Counted from the stretch's first letter, positions 8,219-17,373 are shown. The stretch is DNA of 64,000 bases from Streptomyces sp. HM190 (GCF_009857135.1 NZ_CP047318.1:7068001-7132000); one strand, 5' to 3'. The notes: a model not told the origin generated them from the letters alone. Numbers and translations are program-made.

Positions 8219-9363
8219 GGGACCTCCGTTCCGTGGACCTCACTCATGAGCGCGTGGACCTCGTCACCGCCCTCGCCCGCGCCCGTTCGCGCGAGCGTCC
8301 CGGCCCGGACACGTCCGCCGGTCCCGTCGTCCGCGCCTGGCCGGGGCCCGCGCACGCCCTGCCGCAGGCCGCCCCCGGGCAGCTGGACCTGGACCGGCTG
8401 CTCCGCCTCTCGCTGGCGGCCTCGGACGGCTCCGGGCGGCTGCGGCCCGCCCCCTCCGCCGGCGGGCTCCACCCGGTGGACGCCCAACTCGTCGTGGGCA
8501 CCGGCTGCCCGCTGCCGCCCGGACGCTACGGCTACGACCCGCTGCGCCACCGCGCGCACCGCCTCGGTCCCGGAGCCGGCGGCCCGCTGCCCGGGGCCAC
8601 CGTCGAACTCACCGTCACCCCGCGCCGCACGGTCTCCCACTACGGGCACCGGGCCTGGCCGCTGCTGCTGCTGGACACCGGACACGTCGCCGCGGCGCTG
8701 TGGCTCGCGGCCCGTGCGCTGGACACGGCCGAGCCCGTGCTCCACCTGGACGGCCCGCACGAAGGCCCGCTGGCCGCGGTGCACTTCACCCCTCACCGGC
8801 CCGGACGGGTCTCCCCGCCCGAAGGAGCGGGCCCGCCCGCGGACGTGCCTGCCCCCGGCGACCTGCCGGCGCGCCGCAGCGCCGCGCCACCGCTCACCGG
8901 CACCCCGTCGCGGGACGCTCTGCGTGCGGTGCTCGCCACCGCCGTCCGGGCGGGCGCAGGTGAGCTCGCCTGGTGCGCGGCCGTCGGCGAGCCACGGCCC
9001 GAACTGGTCGAGTCCGCCCCCGACGGCACACTGCGCAGGCTCGCGGCGGGGGAGGCCCGGCCCACGCTCGCCGCATGGGCCGCGGGCCAGGCGTGGCTCG
9101 CGGACGCGGGCGCCGTCCTCCTCGCCTACGGCTGCCCGGCCGACGCCGACGCCACGCTGATCCGCCGGACCCACCTGCGGGCCGGTTTCGCCGTCCACCT
9201 CGCCCACCTGGCCGCCGTTCGGCGCGGGCTGGCCGCCCGCCCCGTCGGCTCCTGGCAGCAGGCCGATCTGGGCGCTGCCCTCGGCGGCCCACCGGGTCGG
9301 GACTGGATCGTCCACGGCCTGGCCCTCGGCACCACCCACCCCGACGAGGAGAAGACCTCGTGA
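8215..9363 (+). CDS. SagB-type FMN-dependent azoline dehydrogenase
   Basis: The protein matches the SagB/ThcOx nitroreductase-like family that oxidises azolines to azoles with FMN. The diagnostic RPAPSAGGLHPVDAQLVV lies near residue 75, followed by LLDTGHVAAALWLAARAL and a second nitroreductase-like half. The GTG at 8215 overlaps the YcaO stop (GTGA); an alternative GTG at 8233 exists. Length is about 382 residues. Its presence suggests at least one heterocycle is fully aromatic. The catalytic Lys-Tyr pair of characterised SagB enzymes could not be placed with certainty by eye. Confidence 0.82.
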   Translation: MRDLRSVDLTHERVDLVTALARARSRERPGPDTSAGPVVRAWPGPAHALPQAAPGQLDLDRLLRLSLAASDGSGRLRPAPSAGGLHPVDAQLVVGTGCPLPPGRYGYDPLRHRAHRLGPGAGGPLPGATVELTVTPRRTVSHYGHRAWPLLLLDTGHVAAALWLAARALDTAEPVLHLDGPHEGPLAAVHFTPHRPGRVSPPEGAGPPADVPAPGDLPARRSAAPPLTGTPSRDALRAVLATAVRAGAGELAWCAAVGEPRPELVESAPDGTLRRLAAGEARPTLAAWAAGQAWLADAGAVLLAYGCPADADATLIRRTHLRAGFAVHLAHLAAVRRGLAARPVGSWQQADLGAALGGPPGRDWIVHGLALGTTHPDEEKTS

Positions 9364-11099
9364 TCGTCCACCCCGAGCTGCGCCGCGCCGCACGGCACGC
9401 ACGGCGTCCCCTGCTCGCGGCCACCCTCCTGCAGGCGGCCGTCACCCTCACGCACCTGGCGCAGGCCGTCCTCCTGGCAGTCGCCCTGGCGGACCTGGCC
9501 CGCGGTACGACGGACCGGCTCCCGCCGCTCCTCGGCGCGGTGCTCGGCGTCGTCGCCGTACGCGCCGCACTCGACAACCGGCAACGGCGCACCGCCACCC
9601 GCGCCGGGGCCGGGGTCAGGGTCGCCCTGCGGGACGAACTCCTCGCCCACCTCGGACGGCTGGGCCCCGCCCACCTGACCACCGCCCGCGCCGGCGCCGT
9701 CCGCACCACTCTCGTCGACGGCGTGGAGGGTGTCGACGCCTATGTCTCCCGCTACCTGCCCCAGCTCCTGATCACCCTCACCGTGCCGCCCCTGCTGCTC
9801 GCGGCACTGGTGGTCGTCGCACCGGCCGCCCTCCTCGGCCTCGTCCCCGCCCTTCTGCTCGCCCTCGTCGGGCCGCGCGCCTGGGACCGGCTCCTGGCCC
9901 AGCGCGGCAGGCGACACTGGGACACCTACGAGCAACTGGGCGCCGACTACCTCGAAGCACTGCAGGGCATGCCCGCCCTGCGGGCCGCCGGCGCCGTCGG
10001 GCGCACCAGGGAGCGGCTGGAGAAGCGGTCGGCGGCGCTGCACCGGGCCACCGTCGCCAAGCTGCGCGTGTCCCTCGTCGACACCGGCCTCACCGACCTG
10101 GCCGTCCAGGGAGGCACCGTGGGCGCCGCGCTCCTCGCCTGCTGGTCGGCCGTCACCGGATCCACCACGGCGACCGGCACCTACCTGGTGCTGCTCCTGG
10201 CCTCCGAGTGCTTCCGGCCGGTCCGCGACCTGTCCCGCGAATGGCACGCCGGATACCTGGGCGTGTCGGCCGCCGACGGGATCGCGGCGCTGCGCACCGC
10301 CGAACCCGGCGTGCCCGACACGGGAACGGCACCGGCGCATTGGCCCGCCCCGCCGGAACTGCGCTTCGACAACGTCGAGTTCACCTACGACGGCGCCGCC
10401 GCACCGGCACTTCGCGGCGTCACCTTCACCGCCGAGGCGGGACGGACGACCGCGATCGTCGGCCCGTCCGGCGCCGGCAAGTCGACGCTCCTCGCCCTGC
10501 TCCTGCGCCACCACGACCCGCAGGGCGGCCGGATCACCCTCGACGGCCACGACGTGTCCGGGTACGCGCTCGACTCGCTGCGCCAGGGCATCGCCGTCGT
10601 CTCCCAGGAGACGTGCCTCTTCCACGCCACCATCGCCGACAACCTCCGTCTGGCCCGGCCGGACGCCACGGACGACGAACTGACGCGCGCGGCACGCACC
10701 GCCGGCGTCCACGACGAGATCGCCGCCCTCCCCGACGGCTACGCCACCGTCCTCGGCGAACGGGGCGCCACCCTCTCCGGTGGCCAGCGCCAGCGGCTCG
10801 CCCTCGCGCGCGCCCTGCTGGCCGACGCTCCGGTGCTCGTCCTCGACGAGGCCACCAGCGCCGTCGACGAACGCCGCGAGGCGGACATCGTCCGCGAACT
10901 GCTGGACGCCGCGGGCGGCCGGACCGTCCTGGTGGTCGCCCACCGGCTCGCCGCCGTCCGCCACGCCGAGCGCATCGTCGTCCTCGACGGCGGACGCGTG
11001 GACGCCGTCGGCGACCACACCGCCCTGGTCGAAGCGGGCGGCGTCTACGCCCGGCTCGTCAGGGCGGGCCACGTTCACGAGGAAGGGCTCGCCGCATGA
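9360..11099 (+). CDS. ABC exporter half-subunit 1 (CydD-like)
   Basis: This is a fused membrane/ATPase half-transporter of 579 residues. The first 330 residues carry about six membrane segments; the ATPase domain has Walker A GPSGAGKST (near residue 377), signature LSGGQRQR and Walker B VLVLDEATSAVDE, all intact. It pairs with the next gene, which it overlaps by four bases, to form a heterodimeric exporter of the CydDC/peptide-exporter class. There is no N-terminal C39 peptidase domain, so leader removal must be done by another enzyme. It presumably secretes the mature peptide. Confidence 0.88.
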   Translation: MIVHPELRRAARHARRPLLAATLLQAAVTLTHLAQAVLLAVALADLARGTTDRLPPLLGAVLGVVAVRAALDNRQRRTATRAGAGVRVALRDELLAHLGRLGPAHLTTARAGAVRTTLVDGVEGVDAYVSRYLPQLLITLTVPPLLLAALVVVAPAALLGLVPALLLALVGPRAWDRLLAQRGRRHWDTYEQLGADYLEALQGMPALRAAGAVGRTRERLEKRSAALHRATVAKLRVSLVDTGLTDLAVQGGTVGAALLACWSAVTGSTTATGTYLVLLLASECFRPVRDLSREWHAGYLGVSAADGIAALRTAEPGVPDTGTAPAHWPAPPELRFDNVEFTYDGAAAPALRGVTFTAEAGRTTAIVGPSGAGKSTLLALLLRHHDPQGGRITLDGHDVSGYALDSLRQGIAVVSQETCLFHATIADNLRLARPDATDDELTRAARTAGVHDEIAALPDGYATVLGERGATLSGGQRQRLALARALLADAPVLVLDEATSAVDERREADIVRELLDAAGGRTVLVVAHRLAAVRHAERIVVLDGGRVDAVGDHTALVEAGGVYARLVRAGHVHEEGLAA

Positions 11100-12847
11100 G
11101 CACCACCACCGACCGCGGTACCGTCGCCGTGCCCGCGCGCGGCTCACTGCGCGCCCTGCTCCCCGCCCTCGCCGGGCACCGGGTCATGATGGCCCGCACC
11201 TGCGGTGCCGCACTCGTCGAACAGGGCTCTCTGGTCACCCTGCTGACCCTGGCCGCTCACACCGTCGGAACCGCCGTCATCGACCACCGCGCCCCCTCGG
11301 CCGGCACGGTCACCGCGCTCACCGTCCTCGTCCTTGTGCGTGCCCTCATGACCTGGCGCGAGATGGACCTCAGCCACGACCTGGCCTACCGGGTCCTCGC
11401 CGAACTGCGCGTGCGGGTCTTCGACGGGCTCGCCCGCAGCGCGCCCGCCCGCGTCGCGGGCCGCCGCAGCGGTGACCTCGCAGCCACCGCCATGGCCGAC
11501 GTCGAGGCACTGGAGTTCTTCTACGCCCACACCGCCGCCCAACTCCTGGCGTCCGGTGCGGTGTTCGCGGGCGGGGCCGCTGTTCTGGCCGGGGTGGAGC
11601 CATGGCTGCTCGCGGCGGTGCTGCCGGTCGCCGCGCTGCTCGCCGCGGCGCCCTTCGCCGACGCGCGCGGACGCGCGGCGCGCGGGGCGCGCACCAGGAC
11701 GGCCGCGGCGAAGCTGTCGGCCGACACCGTGGAGGCGGTGGACGGGCTGCGTGAGCTGCTCGCCTTCGGAGGGCTGGCCGAGCGGCGGCGCCGACTCGCC
11801 GGGCAGGGCCGGCGGGTGGGCCATGCACAGCGGGCCGAGGCCACGTGGGAGGCCATGGCCGCCGCGGTCCGTGAACTCCTCATCGTGCTCGCGGTCCTCG
11901 GGGTGGTGGCCGCCGCCGCACAGTCCGTGACGTCCGGGCGGCTGCACGGCGCGTGGGCCCCGGGGGCGATGGCACTGGCGTTGTCGGTGCTGGGGCCCGT
12001 CGCCGAGTCGGCCAGGGCCGTGAGCCAGGCAGTGGGCCTGCGCGCCGCGGCCGAGCGCGTCGGCGCGGCCGCGCGGGCCCCCGCTCTCGCCCCGCCGCCC
12101 GCCGCACCGCGCCCGCTCCCCTCCGGTCCGCTGGGCGTCCGGATGCACCAGGTGGGCTTCGACTACGGCGGCCGACCCGTGCTGAACGGGGTCGAACTGA
12201 CAGCCCGCGCAGGGCAGACCCTCGCCCTGGTCGGTGTCTCGGGGGCCGGCAAGTCGACCTGTGCCCACCTGCTGGCCCGCTTCTGGGACCCGTCCGAGGG
12301 CGCCGTCCATCTGATACCCGGTGACGGTGAGCCCGTCGACCTACGAGACCTGAGCGATGCCGAACTCCGCCGTGCCGTCGCCGTGGTCGGCCAGGACACC
12401 CCTCTCTTCCACGGCACCCTCGCCGACAACCTGCGGCTCGCCGCGCCGGAGGCGGACGACGACCTGCTCGCCGAGACCGCCCGGCTGTGCGGCGTCGACC
12501 GCATCGCCCCCCTGGACACCCTCGTCGGCGAGCGCGGCTCCACCCTCTCCGGCGGTCAGCGCGCCCGCATCGCCCTCGCCCGCGCGCTGCTCGCCCGGCC
12601 CCGAGTCCTCGTCCTCGACGAGACCACCGCGCACCTCGACAACGCCGGCGACGCCCAACTCGCCGCCGCCCTGGGCAGGGAGCGCCGCACCACGATCGTC
12701 ATCGCCCACCGCCCCGCCACCATCCGCCGTGCCGACCGCATCGCCGTCCTCGAAGCCGGCCGCATCACGGAGGAAGGCACCTGGGACGAACTCACCACCC
12801 GCCCCGACAGCGCGCTGGGCCGTGTCCTCGCCGTCACCCCGTCCTGA
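11096..12847 (+). CDS. ABC exporter half-subunit 2 (CydC-like)
   Basis: This is the partner half-transporter of 583 residues: an N-terminal membrane domain of six segments, then an ATPase with Walker A GVSGAGKST, signature LSGGQRARI and Walker B VLVLDETTAHLD. The Walker B Glu is retained. It is the last gene of the Zur-controlled operon, and a strong hairpin follows 13 bases after the stop. With subunit 1 it supplies the export step. A role in thiol/haem export (true CydDC) is less likely because no cytochrome bd genes are nearby. Confidence 0.88.
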   Translation: MSTTTDRGTVAVPARGSLRALLPALAGHRVMMARTCGAALVEQGSLVTLLTLAAHTVGTAVIDHRAPSAGTVTALTVLVLVRALMTWREMDLSHDLAYRVLAELRVRVFDGLARSAPARVAGRRSGDLAATAMADVEALEFFYAHTAAQLLASGAVFAGGAAVLAGVEPWLLAAVLPVAALLAAAPFADARGRAARGARTRTAAAKLSADTVEAVDGLRELLAFGGLAERRRRLAGQGRRVGHAQRAEATWEAMAAAVRELLIVLAVLGVVAAAAQSVTSGRLHGAWAPGAMALALSVLGPVAESARAVSQAVGLRAAAERVGAAARAPALAPPPAAPRPLPSGPLGVRMHQVGFDYGGRPVLNGVELTARAGQTLALVGVSGAGKSTCAHLLARFWDPSEGAVHLIPGDGEPVDLRDLSDAELRRAVAVVGQDTPLFHGTLADNLRLAAPEADDDLLAETARLCGVDRIAPLDTLVGERGSTLSGGQRARIALARALLARPRVLVLDETTAHLDNAGDAQLAAALGRERRTTIVIAHRPATIRRADRIAVLEAGRITEEGTWDELTTRPDSALGRVLAVTPS

Positions 12848-12860
12848 ACCCGCACCGTCC

Positions 12861-12894
12861 GGTGGCAGTCCGGCGTCGATGCCGGACTGCCACC
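12861..12894 (+). terminator. Perfect 14-bp hairpin terminator after the RiPP operon
   Basis: GGTGGCAGTCCGGC is followed by a six-base loop and its exact complement (12881-12894). It begins 13 bases after the last stop codon of the exporter operon. There is no T-run, as is common in Streptomyces, so this is an L-shaped/GC-hairpin terminator that could also serve the opposite strand. Confidence 0.8.
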
Positions 12895-13030
12895 CCAGGG
12901 CGACCGAGCGGGTCCGTTGGTTGACGGCGGCTACGTCGGCGGTGGCGCCGCTGTCGACTTTGAGGGACGGGCCGCTGAGCCGGTTGGTGAGGAGGTAGTA
13001 GCCGTCGCCGGTGGGGGAGATGGCTCACTG
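12895..13030 (-). pseudogene. Remnant of a ricin-type beta-trefoil lectin domain
   Basis: On the minus strand one frame reads TGDGYYLLTNRLSGPSLKV, then DSGATADVAAVNQRTRS and WQSG. This is the pattern of a ricin/carbohydrate-binding beta-trefoil repeat (YYxLxNRxSGxxLxV...). The match lasts only about 45 residues, has no start, and loses the usual end before running into the terminator hairpin. It appears to be the 3' scrap of a secreted glycosidase or lectin gene. Recognition is by pattern only. Confidence 0.45.
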
Positions 13031-13075
13031 CTGCCGGCGCGCGCCGGCGTCGGTGGAGAGCCCGCGAACGGTCGC

Positions 13076-14014
13076 CTACGGCCGCGGTGGGCGCAGGACG
13101 GGGACGCTGTCGCGGAACGCGGCGGCGTGCTTGTCGATCTCCTGGGGGTCCGGCTCCAGTGAGGCGGCGCTCAGCAGTTCCCGGTGGTGCTCCTCCAGTT
13201 CCGTGAGGGTGTGGACGGAGGAAGAGGTGCCGGAGGGGGAGAAGTCGACCCGGACGTCGCCGTCCTCGACGAAGAAACGGCCCGCGGCCCCACAGGTGCC
13301 GCATTCGGCGCGGTCGCCGCGCAGCACGATCAGGTCGAGGTGGCACATCGGACAGGTGCCGGGCTCCCCCAGGAACCGGACCTCGTCGTGGGGGAGCCCG
13401 AGCTGCCGGGCAACCGCGCCGCCCAGCCGCTCGGCGCGCAGCACAGCCGCCGGGTCAGTGACTATGCCGCCCAGGCCGCCGGGGGTGGGGACTTCCATCT
13501 GGTCGGCGACGGCCATGTGCAGGGGGAAGGCCAGGGCGTGCAGAGTGGGCAGCGTCAGCGTGCGCCAGTGGGGTGACGGGCAGCCACCCACGGCGATGAA
13601 GCCGGCCACGCGCGGTTTGAGAACCCGCGGGTCGGGGGCCGTGTGGAGGCCCAGAATGCCGCGAGTCTCCTGCTGCTCGGTCCGGCCGTCCTCGCGGCGG
13701 GCGAGGGCCTCACGGACGAAGACGACGTCCGTGCGCGGACCGAAGGCGCGATCGATGAGGAGCTTCAACGCGCCCGGTGCGCTGCGGGTGTAGGTGGGGG
13801 AGCTGACGATCACGCCGTCCGCGTCGAGCAGCCGGTCGCAGAACCAGGCCGCGTCGTCCCCGGTGTCCGCGGTGGCGGCGGTCACCAGGGACAGGTCGGT
13901 CAGCCGTACCATCTCGACGGCTGTCCCTTCGCGCGCGGCCGCGGTGAGCGCGGCCTTCAGCAGTACCTCGGCACTGCCGTCCTCCTGCCCGCAGGCAAGT
14001 CCGAGCAGACGCAT
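13076..14014 (-). CDS. NADPH-dependent FMN reductase/flavodoxin-like protein with zinc ribbon
   Basis: The N-terminal 180 residues follow the NAD(P)H:FMN reductase (flavodoxin-like) pattern: RLLGLACGQEDGSAEVLLKAAL, then DADGVIVSSPTYTRSAPGALKLLIDR, with GGCPSPHW later. The C-terminal part contains CPMCHLDLIVLRG then ECGTCG, a two-CxxC zinc-ribbon or rubredoxin-like knuckle. The ATG at 14014 with GAGGTG before it is favoured over a GTG at 14023. It is the first gene of a minus-strand group with an alpha/beta hydrolase and an FAD monooxygenase. The substrate is unknown. Confidence 0.72.
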   Translation of the reverse strand: MRLLGLACGQEDGSAEVLLKAALTAAAREGTAVEMVRLTDLSLVTAATADTGDDAAWFCDRLLDADGVIVSSPTYTRSAPGALKLLIDRAFGPRTDVVFVREALARREDGRTEQQETRGILGLHTAPDPRVLKPRVAGFIAVGGCPSPHWRTLTLPTLHALAFPLHMAVADQMEVPTPGGLGGIVTDPAAVLRAERLGGAVARQLGLPHDEVRFLGEPGTCPMCHLDLIVLRGDRAECGTCGAAGRFFVEDGDVRVDFSPSGTSSSVHTLTELEEHHRELLSAASLEPDPQEIDKHAAAFRDSVPVLRPPRP

Positions 14015-14107
14015 TGACGACACCTCTCTGTGTGGTCGGGGGATGGAGGTCGGTCCGCCGGGCCACGCGGGCTCCGGCGGACCGGACGGGAGCGGATGGT
14101 GGGGCGG

Positions 14108-15001
14108 TCAGCCGCGCAGGGTGGCGGCCAGCCAGTCGGCGCTGCGGGTGATGATCTCGGGGAAGTGGTTCGAGAGGATCTCGTAGTGCTGGCCCGGGTA
14201 CTCGACGACCTCCTTCGGGTCGGGGATCCGCTCGTACATCTCGCGGGCCTCCTCGACGGGGGCGACGGTGTCCTTGGAAGCGAGGATCATCAGGACCGGG
14301 GCCGTGATGCGTTCGGCGTAGGCGCGCACTTCCATCTCGAAGATGCGGTCGAGGGTCGAGATGGTGATCTCGTTCCGGAAGCTGGGCAGCTGGTGGATCA
14401 TGTTCTCGACGAATTCCAGACCTTCCTGGTCGCTGAACATGACCGGGGCCCCCGGTTCCGGGACGCCGTGCAGGCGGATACTCGCGGCCGGCTCGCCGCG
14501 CAGCTGGGCCTGGCGGTCGGCGGGGATGAGAGCTTCCAGCTCCGCGAGCGTGTCGGCCGGTTGGAGGGTGCGCGCGCTCCAGCCGCTGACCGGGGGGATG
14601 ATGCTGACGACCGCTTTGACCCGGCGGTCGGTGGCTGCCGTGAAGAGGGAGTTGGCGCCACCGATGCTGATGCCCCACAGGGCGATGCGGTCGGGGTCGA
14701 TGTCCTCGCGCAGGGTCAGATGGGTGATGACGTCGCGCAGGTCCCGGCACTGCTGCCAGGGATCGAACTGCTGACGGGGTTCGCCGTCGCTGTAGCCGGT
14801 GTTGCGGTGGTCGTAGATCAGGCAGGCCAGACCGGCGTCGGTGAAGCCCTCGGCCATGGCGAACATGGATTCCGCGGGACCGCCCAGGCCGCCCTGGAGG
14901 ATGGCGACGGGCGGGCGTTCGGGACCGTCGGCCGGGCGGAACAGTTTGCCCCGCAGGGTCAGTTCCGACACTCGGAACTCGATGTCTTCGGTGACAGGCA
15001 T
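14108..15001 (-). CDS. Alpha/beta hydrolase
   Basis: The 297-residue protein has the alpha/beta hydrolase pattern: VAILQGGLGGPAESM for the oxyanion region, CLIYDHRNTGYSDG, nucleophile Ser in GISIGGAN (near residue 119), acidic residue in LMILASKDTVAPVEE and His in PGQHYEIL. It resembles the dienelactone/FrsA-like hydrolases with a helical cap. GAGAA precedes the ATG. It sits between a flavin reductase-like gene and an FAD monooxygenase on the same strand, which suggests a small oxidative degradation or tailoring pathway, but no substrate can be named. Confidence 0.78.
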   Translation of the reverse strand: MPVTEDIEFRVSELTLRGKLFRPADGPERPPVAILQGGLGGPAESMFAMAEGFTDAGLACLIYDHRNTGYSDGEPRQQFDPWQQCRDLRDVITHLTLREDIDPDRIALWGISIGGANSLFTAATDRRVKAVVSIIPPVSGWSARTLQPADTLAELEALIPADRQAQLRGEPAASIRLHGVPEPGAPVMFSDQEGLEFVENMIHQLPSFRNEITISTLDRIFEMEVRAYAERITAPVLMILASKDTVAPVEEAREMYERIPDPKEVVEYPGQHYEILSNHFPEIITRSADWLAATLRG

Positions 15002-15041
15002 GGTTCTCCTCGTGGTGCGGCTCGTGTCGGGGAGTCGGCGA

Positions 15042-16262
15042 TCAGGTGTGGCTGACGGGGAGGTCGTCGGGCAGAAAGTCGATGTCGGCAGCCCGCGGGT
15101 CGGCCGAGGCGCGCAGGATGGGGAAGACCTCGGCGCGCATCTCGGTCTCGTACTCGGCCACGGCCGCCGCCACAGGCGTGTCACCGTGGGCGGCGCGCTC
15201 CAGGGCCCGGGCGAGGGCCGCGGCGTCGCGCAGTGCCGTGTTGGCGCCGGAGCCGAACGAGGGAGGCATGGCGTGGATCGCGTCACCGAGCAGGGTGACA
15301 CGGCCGGCCGGCCAGGGGTCTGCCGGCTGTAGGTGACGCGTGGCCACCGGGAAGATCGTCGACGCGTCGACGTGCTCGACGAGACCGGCCAGGGCGGGAT
15401 CCCAGCCCCGTACCGCGGTGCGCATCAGCGCGTGCAGGGTTTCGGCGGAGCTGTGCCACAGGTCGGGAGCCCCGGCGGCGGCAGGGCTGCCGGGCGGAAG
15501 TCCGAGGTTGACCATGATGTAGGGATCGACGGGATCGACGGCGGCGCCGGGCGCCAGTTCGGCCACCGCCTCGGCGACCGGCCTGCGCGGCCGGTACACG
15601 CCGTACGCGAACATCGCGCCGTTCGGCCCCGCGGCGACGGCGAAACCGTCGAACAGTGCCTCGGGCAGGCTCGCCGCCAGATCGTCGGTCAGCGGTGCGG
15701 TGGAGTACAGGCCGCGCATTCCGGTGTCCACGACCGGAACGTCGGGCAGCAACTGCCTGCGCACGACGGAGTTGATGCCGTCGGCGCCCACCAGCACGTC
15801 CCCGGTCTCGCTCGTGCCGTCGTCGAGCAGCACCCGCACCTTCTCGCCGTCCGTCTCGAAGCCGGTGACGGTGCTGTCGTAGCGGACGATGTCCTCCAGG
15901 CCCACGCCCATGATCTGGCGCAGCGTGCGCCTGTTGACCGCTGTGTGGGGCCGCCGCGGGTCGTTGGGCGGGCCGATGTGAGGGCGGGCGCCGAGTTCGC
16001 GGGCCTGGTGGTCGAGCATGACCATGACCTCACGGCGCGGCGTCTCGCGCGAGGTCTGCATGTACAGCTCGAAGAGGTGGTCCGGCAGGCACTGCTGGAG
16101 AGCGCGGCCACCCGCGCCGTTCATGTGCAGGCGGTAGCCGGCCCGCCCGATGCCCGGCGCGCTCTCGTAGAGGGTGCAGCTGATGCCCGCGCGGCGAAGC
16201 CCCTGCGCCAGACAGAGCCCTCCGATGCCCCCGCCGGCGATCAGGACATGGAACGACGGCAT
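15042..16262 (-). CDS. FAD-dependent aromatic-type monooxygenase
   Basis: This is a 406-residue flavoprotein of the PHBH/UbiH class. The dinucleotide fold HVLIAGGGIGGLCLAQGL starts at residue 4, the DG motif reads DVLVGADGINSVVR (near 160), and the second FAD motif reads GRVTLLGDAIHAMPPSFGSGAN (near 310). It would hydroxylate a small aromatic or polyketide-like substrate with NAD(P)H and oxygen. It is the promoter-proximal gene of the three-gene minus-strand group, transcribed divergently from the LysR regulator, so control by that regulator is likely. Confidence 0.87.
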   Translation of the reverse strand: MPSFHVLIAGGGIGGLCLAQGLRRAGISCTLYESAPGIGRAGYRLHMNGAGGRALQQCLPDHLFELYMQTSRETPRREVMVMLDHQARELGARPHIGPPNDPRRPHTAVNRRTLRQIMGVGLEDIVRYDSTVTGFETDGEKVRVLLDDGTSETGDVLVGADGINSVVRRQLLPDVPVVDTGMRGLYSTAPLTDDLAASLPEALFDGFAVAAGPNGAMFAYGVYRPRRPVAEAVAELAPGAAVDPVDPYIMVNLGLPPGSPAAAGAPDLWHSSAETLHALMRTAVRGWDPALAGLVEHVDASTIFPVATRHLQPADPWPAGRVTLLGDAIHAMPPSFGSGANTALRDAAALARALERAAHGDTPVAAAVAEYETEMRAEVFPILRASADPRAADIDFLPDDLPVSHT

Positions 16263-16419
16263 TGTCGCCTCCTTGATGGGCTCGGAACACCTGCATCGAT
16301 CGGTGCAGGCCCGAGGTACGAACGTCTGAGGTGGTGGCGGTACGTCTCTGACATGAGGTCCCGCCGAACCGTGTCACCACTCTTGCGTCCGCGCTGGGAT
16401 CAGGGAAGCCGAAATCCCC

Positions 16420-16432
16420 TATGCTCGACATA
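16420..16432. promoter_or_regulatory. LysR-type T-N11-A dyad
   Basis: TATGCTCGACATA is a short inverted repeat (TATG...CATA) fitting the T-N11-A rule of LysR operators. It lies in the divergent region between the monooxygenase start (16262) and the LysR gene start (16465), 33 bases before the latter, where autoregulation sites usually occur. Confidence 0.5.
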
Positions 16433-16464
16433 GACAGGGCTGATGATCCTTTGAGGTGGGTGCC

Positions 16465-17373
16465 GTGACTCTGGACCTCAACCTGCTGCTGCCGCTGGAC
16501 GCGCTCCTCCAGGAGCGCAGTGTGACGCGTGCCGCCGGGCGGCTCGGTCTGAGCCAGCCCACGCTGAGTGCGGCCCTGGCCCGGCTGCGCCGGCACTACG
16601 GCGACGAACTCCTCGTCAGGGTGGGCAACAGCTACGAACTGACCCCCCTGGCGGAACGACTGGTGGAACACACCGAGCAGGCCCTGAGCTGGGCGGACCG
16701 GGTCCTCCAGACGCGCCCCGACTTCGATCCCACGCAGGCCCGGCGCGAGTTCACCGTGGTCATGGCCGACTGCCAACTACCCACGTTCGGAAGGGCCTTG
16801 GCCGACCTGGTCCGCACCGCCGCGCCGAACGTGCGGCTGCGCTTCCAGCACAGCACCGAACGGGTCGTGCAGCAGGCGCTGGACAACCTGCGCACGGTGG
16901 ACGCCCTCGTCCTGCCCCAGGGCATCCTGTCGAACATCCCCACCTTCGACCTGTACAAGGACCGTTGGGTGTGCGTGATGTCCGCCGACCGTGCCCCGGC
17001 CGTCCTCGGGCGGGAGGAACTGGCGCAACACCCTTGGGTGTTGCCCTATCGTCACCCGTCGCCGGTCTTCTCCCCCCTGAACCGCCTGCACGCCGAGGGC
17101 ATCGAACCGCACGCGGAGATCGTCACGGAGAGCTTCCTGGCCATTCCCCACCTCGTCGCGGGGACTGACCGGATCGGCCTGATGCCCGAACGGGTCGCGA
17201 TCCCCGCCTTCTCCGGACAACGGATCACCGTCGTTCAACCCGCCTTCGAGATCGGCCACTTGGTGGAGTCCCTGTGGTGGCATCCCCTCCATGAGCGGGA
17301 ACCGGCCCACATATGGCTGCGTCGCATCGCCGCTCAGGCCGGCCAGGCAGTCGGGAGCGGCCCCAAGGGGTGA
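16465..17373 (+). CDS. LysR-family transcriptional regulator
   Basis: The N-terminal winged helix (LDLNLLLPLDALLQERSVTRAA, LGLSQPTLSAALARLRRHYGDELLV) is a clear LysR DNA-binding domain, followed by the periplasmic-binding-like effector domain. The segment RREFTVVMADCQLPTFGRAL is typical of the NodD/LinR/PcpR subgroup that senses aromatic compounds. The GTG at 16465 has GAGGTGG before it; an in-frame GTG at 16456 is possible. It faces the hydrolase/monooxygenase group and probably controls it. Confidence 0.87.
   Translation: MTLDLNLLLPLDALLQERSVTRAAGRLGLSQPTLSAALARLRRHYGDELLVRVGNSYELTPLAERLVEHTEQALSWADRVLQTRPDFDPTQARREFTVVMADCQLPTFGRALADLVRTAAPNVRLRFQHSTERVVQQALDNLRTVDALVLPQGILSNIPTFDLYKDRWVCVMSADRAPAVLGREELAQHPWVLPYRHPSPVFSPLNRLHAEGIEPHAEIVTESFLAIPHLVAGTDRIGLMPERVAIPAFSGQRITVVQPAFEIGHLVESLWWHPLHEREPAHIWLRRIAAQAGQAVGSGPKG

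Noticed and set aside
9360..12847. True CydDC cytochrome-assembly exporter
   Set aside because: No cytochrome bd genes are present and the pair is the last part of a RiPP operon with stop-start overlaps, so peptide export is more likely.
12834..13346. Minus-strand frame of about 170 codons opposite the end of the exporter
   Set aside because: Its translation is Arg/Pro-rich noise; a different frame over part of it gives the lectin remnant and the flavin reductase gene.
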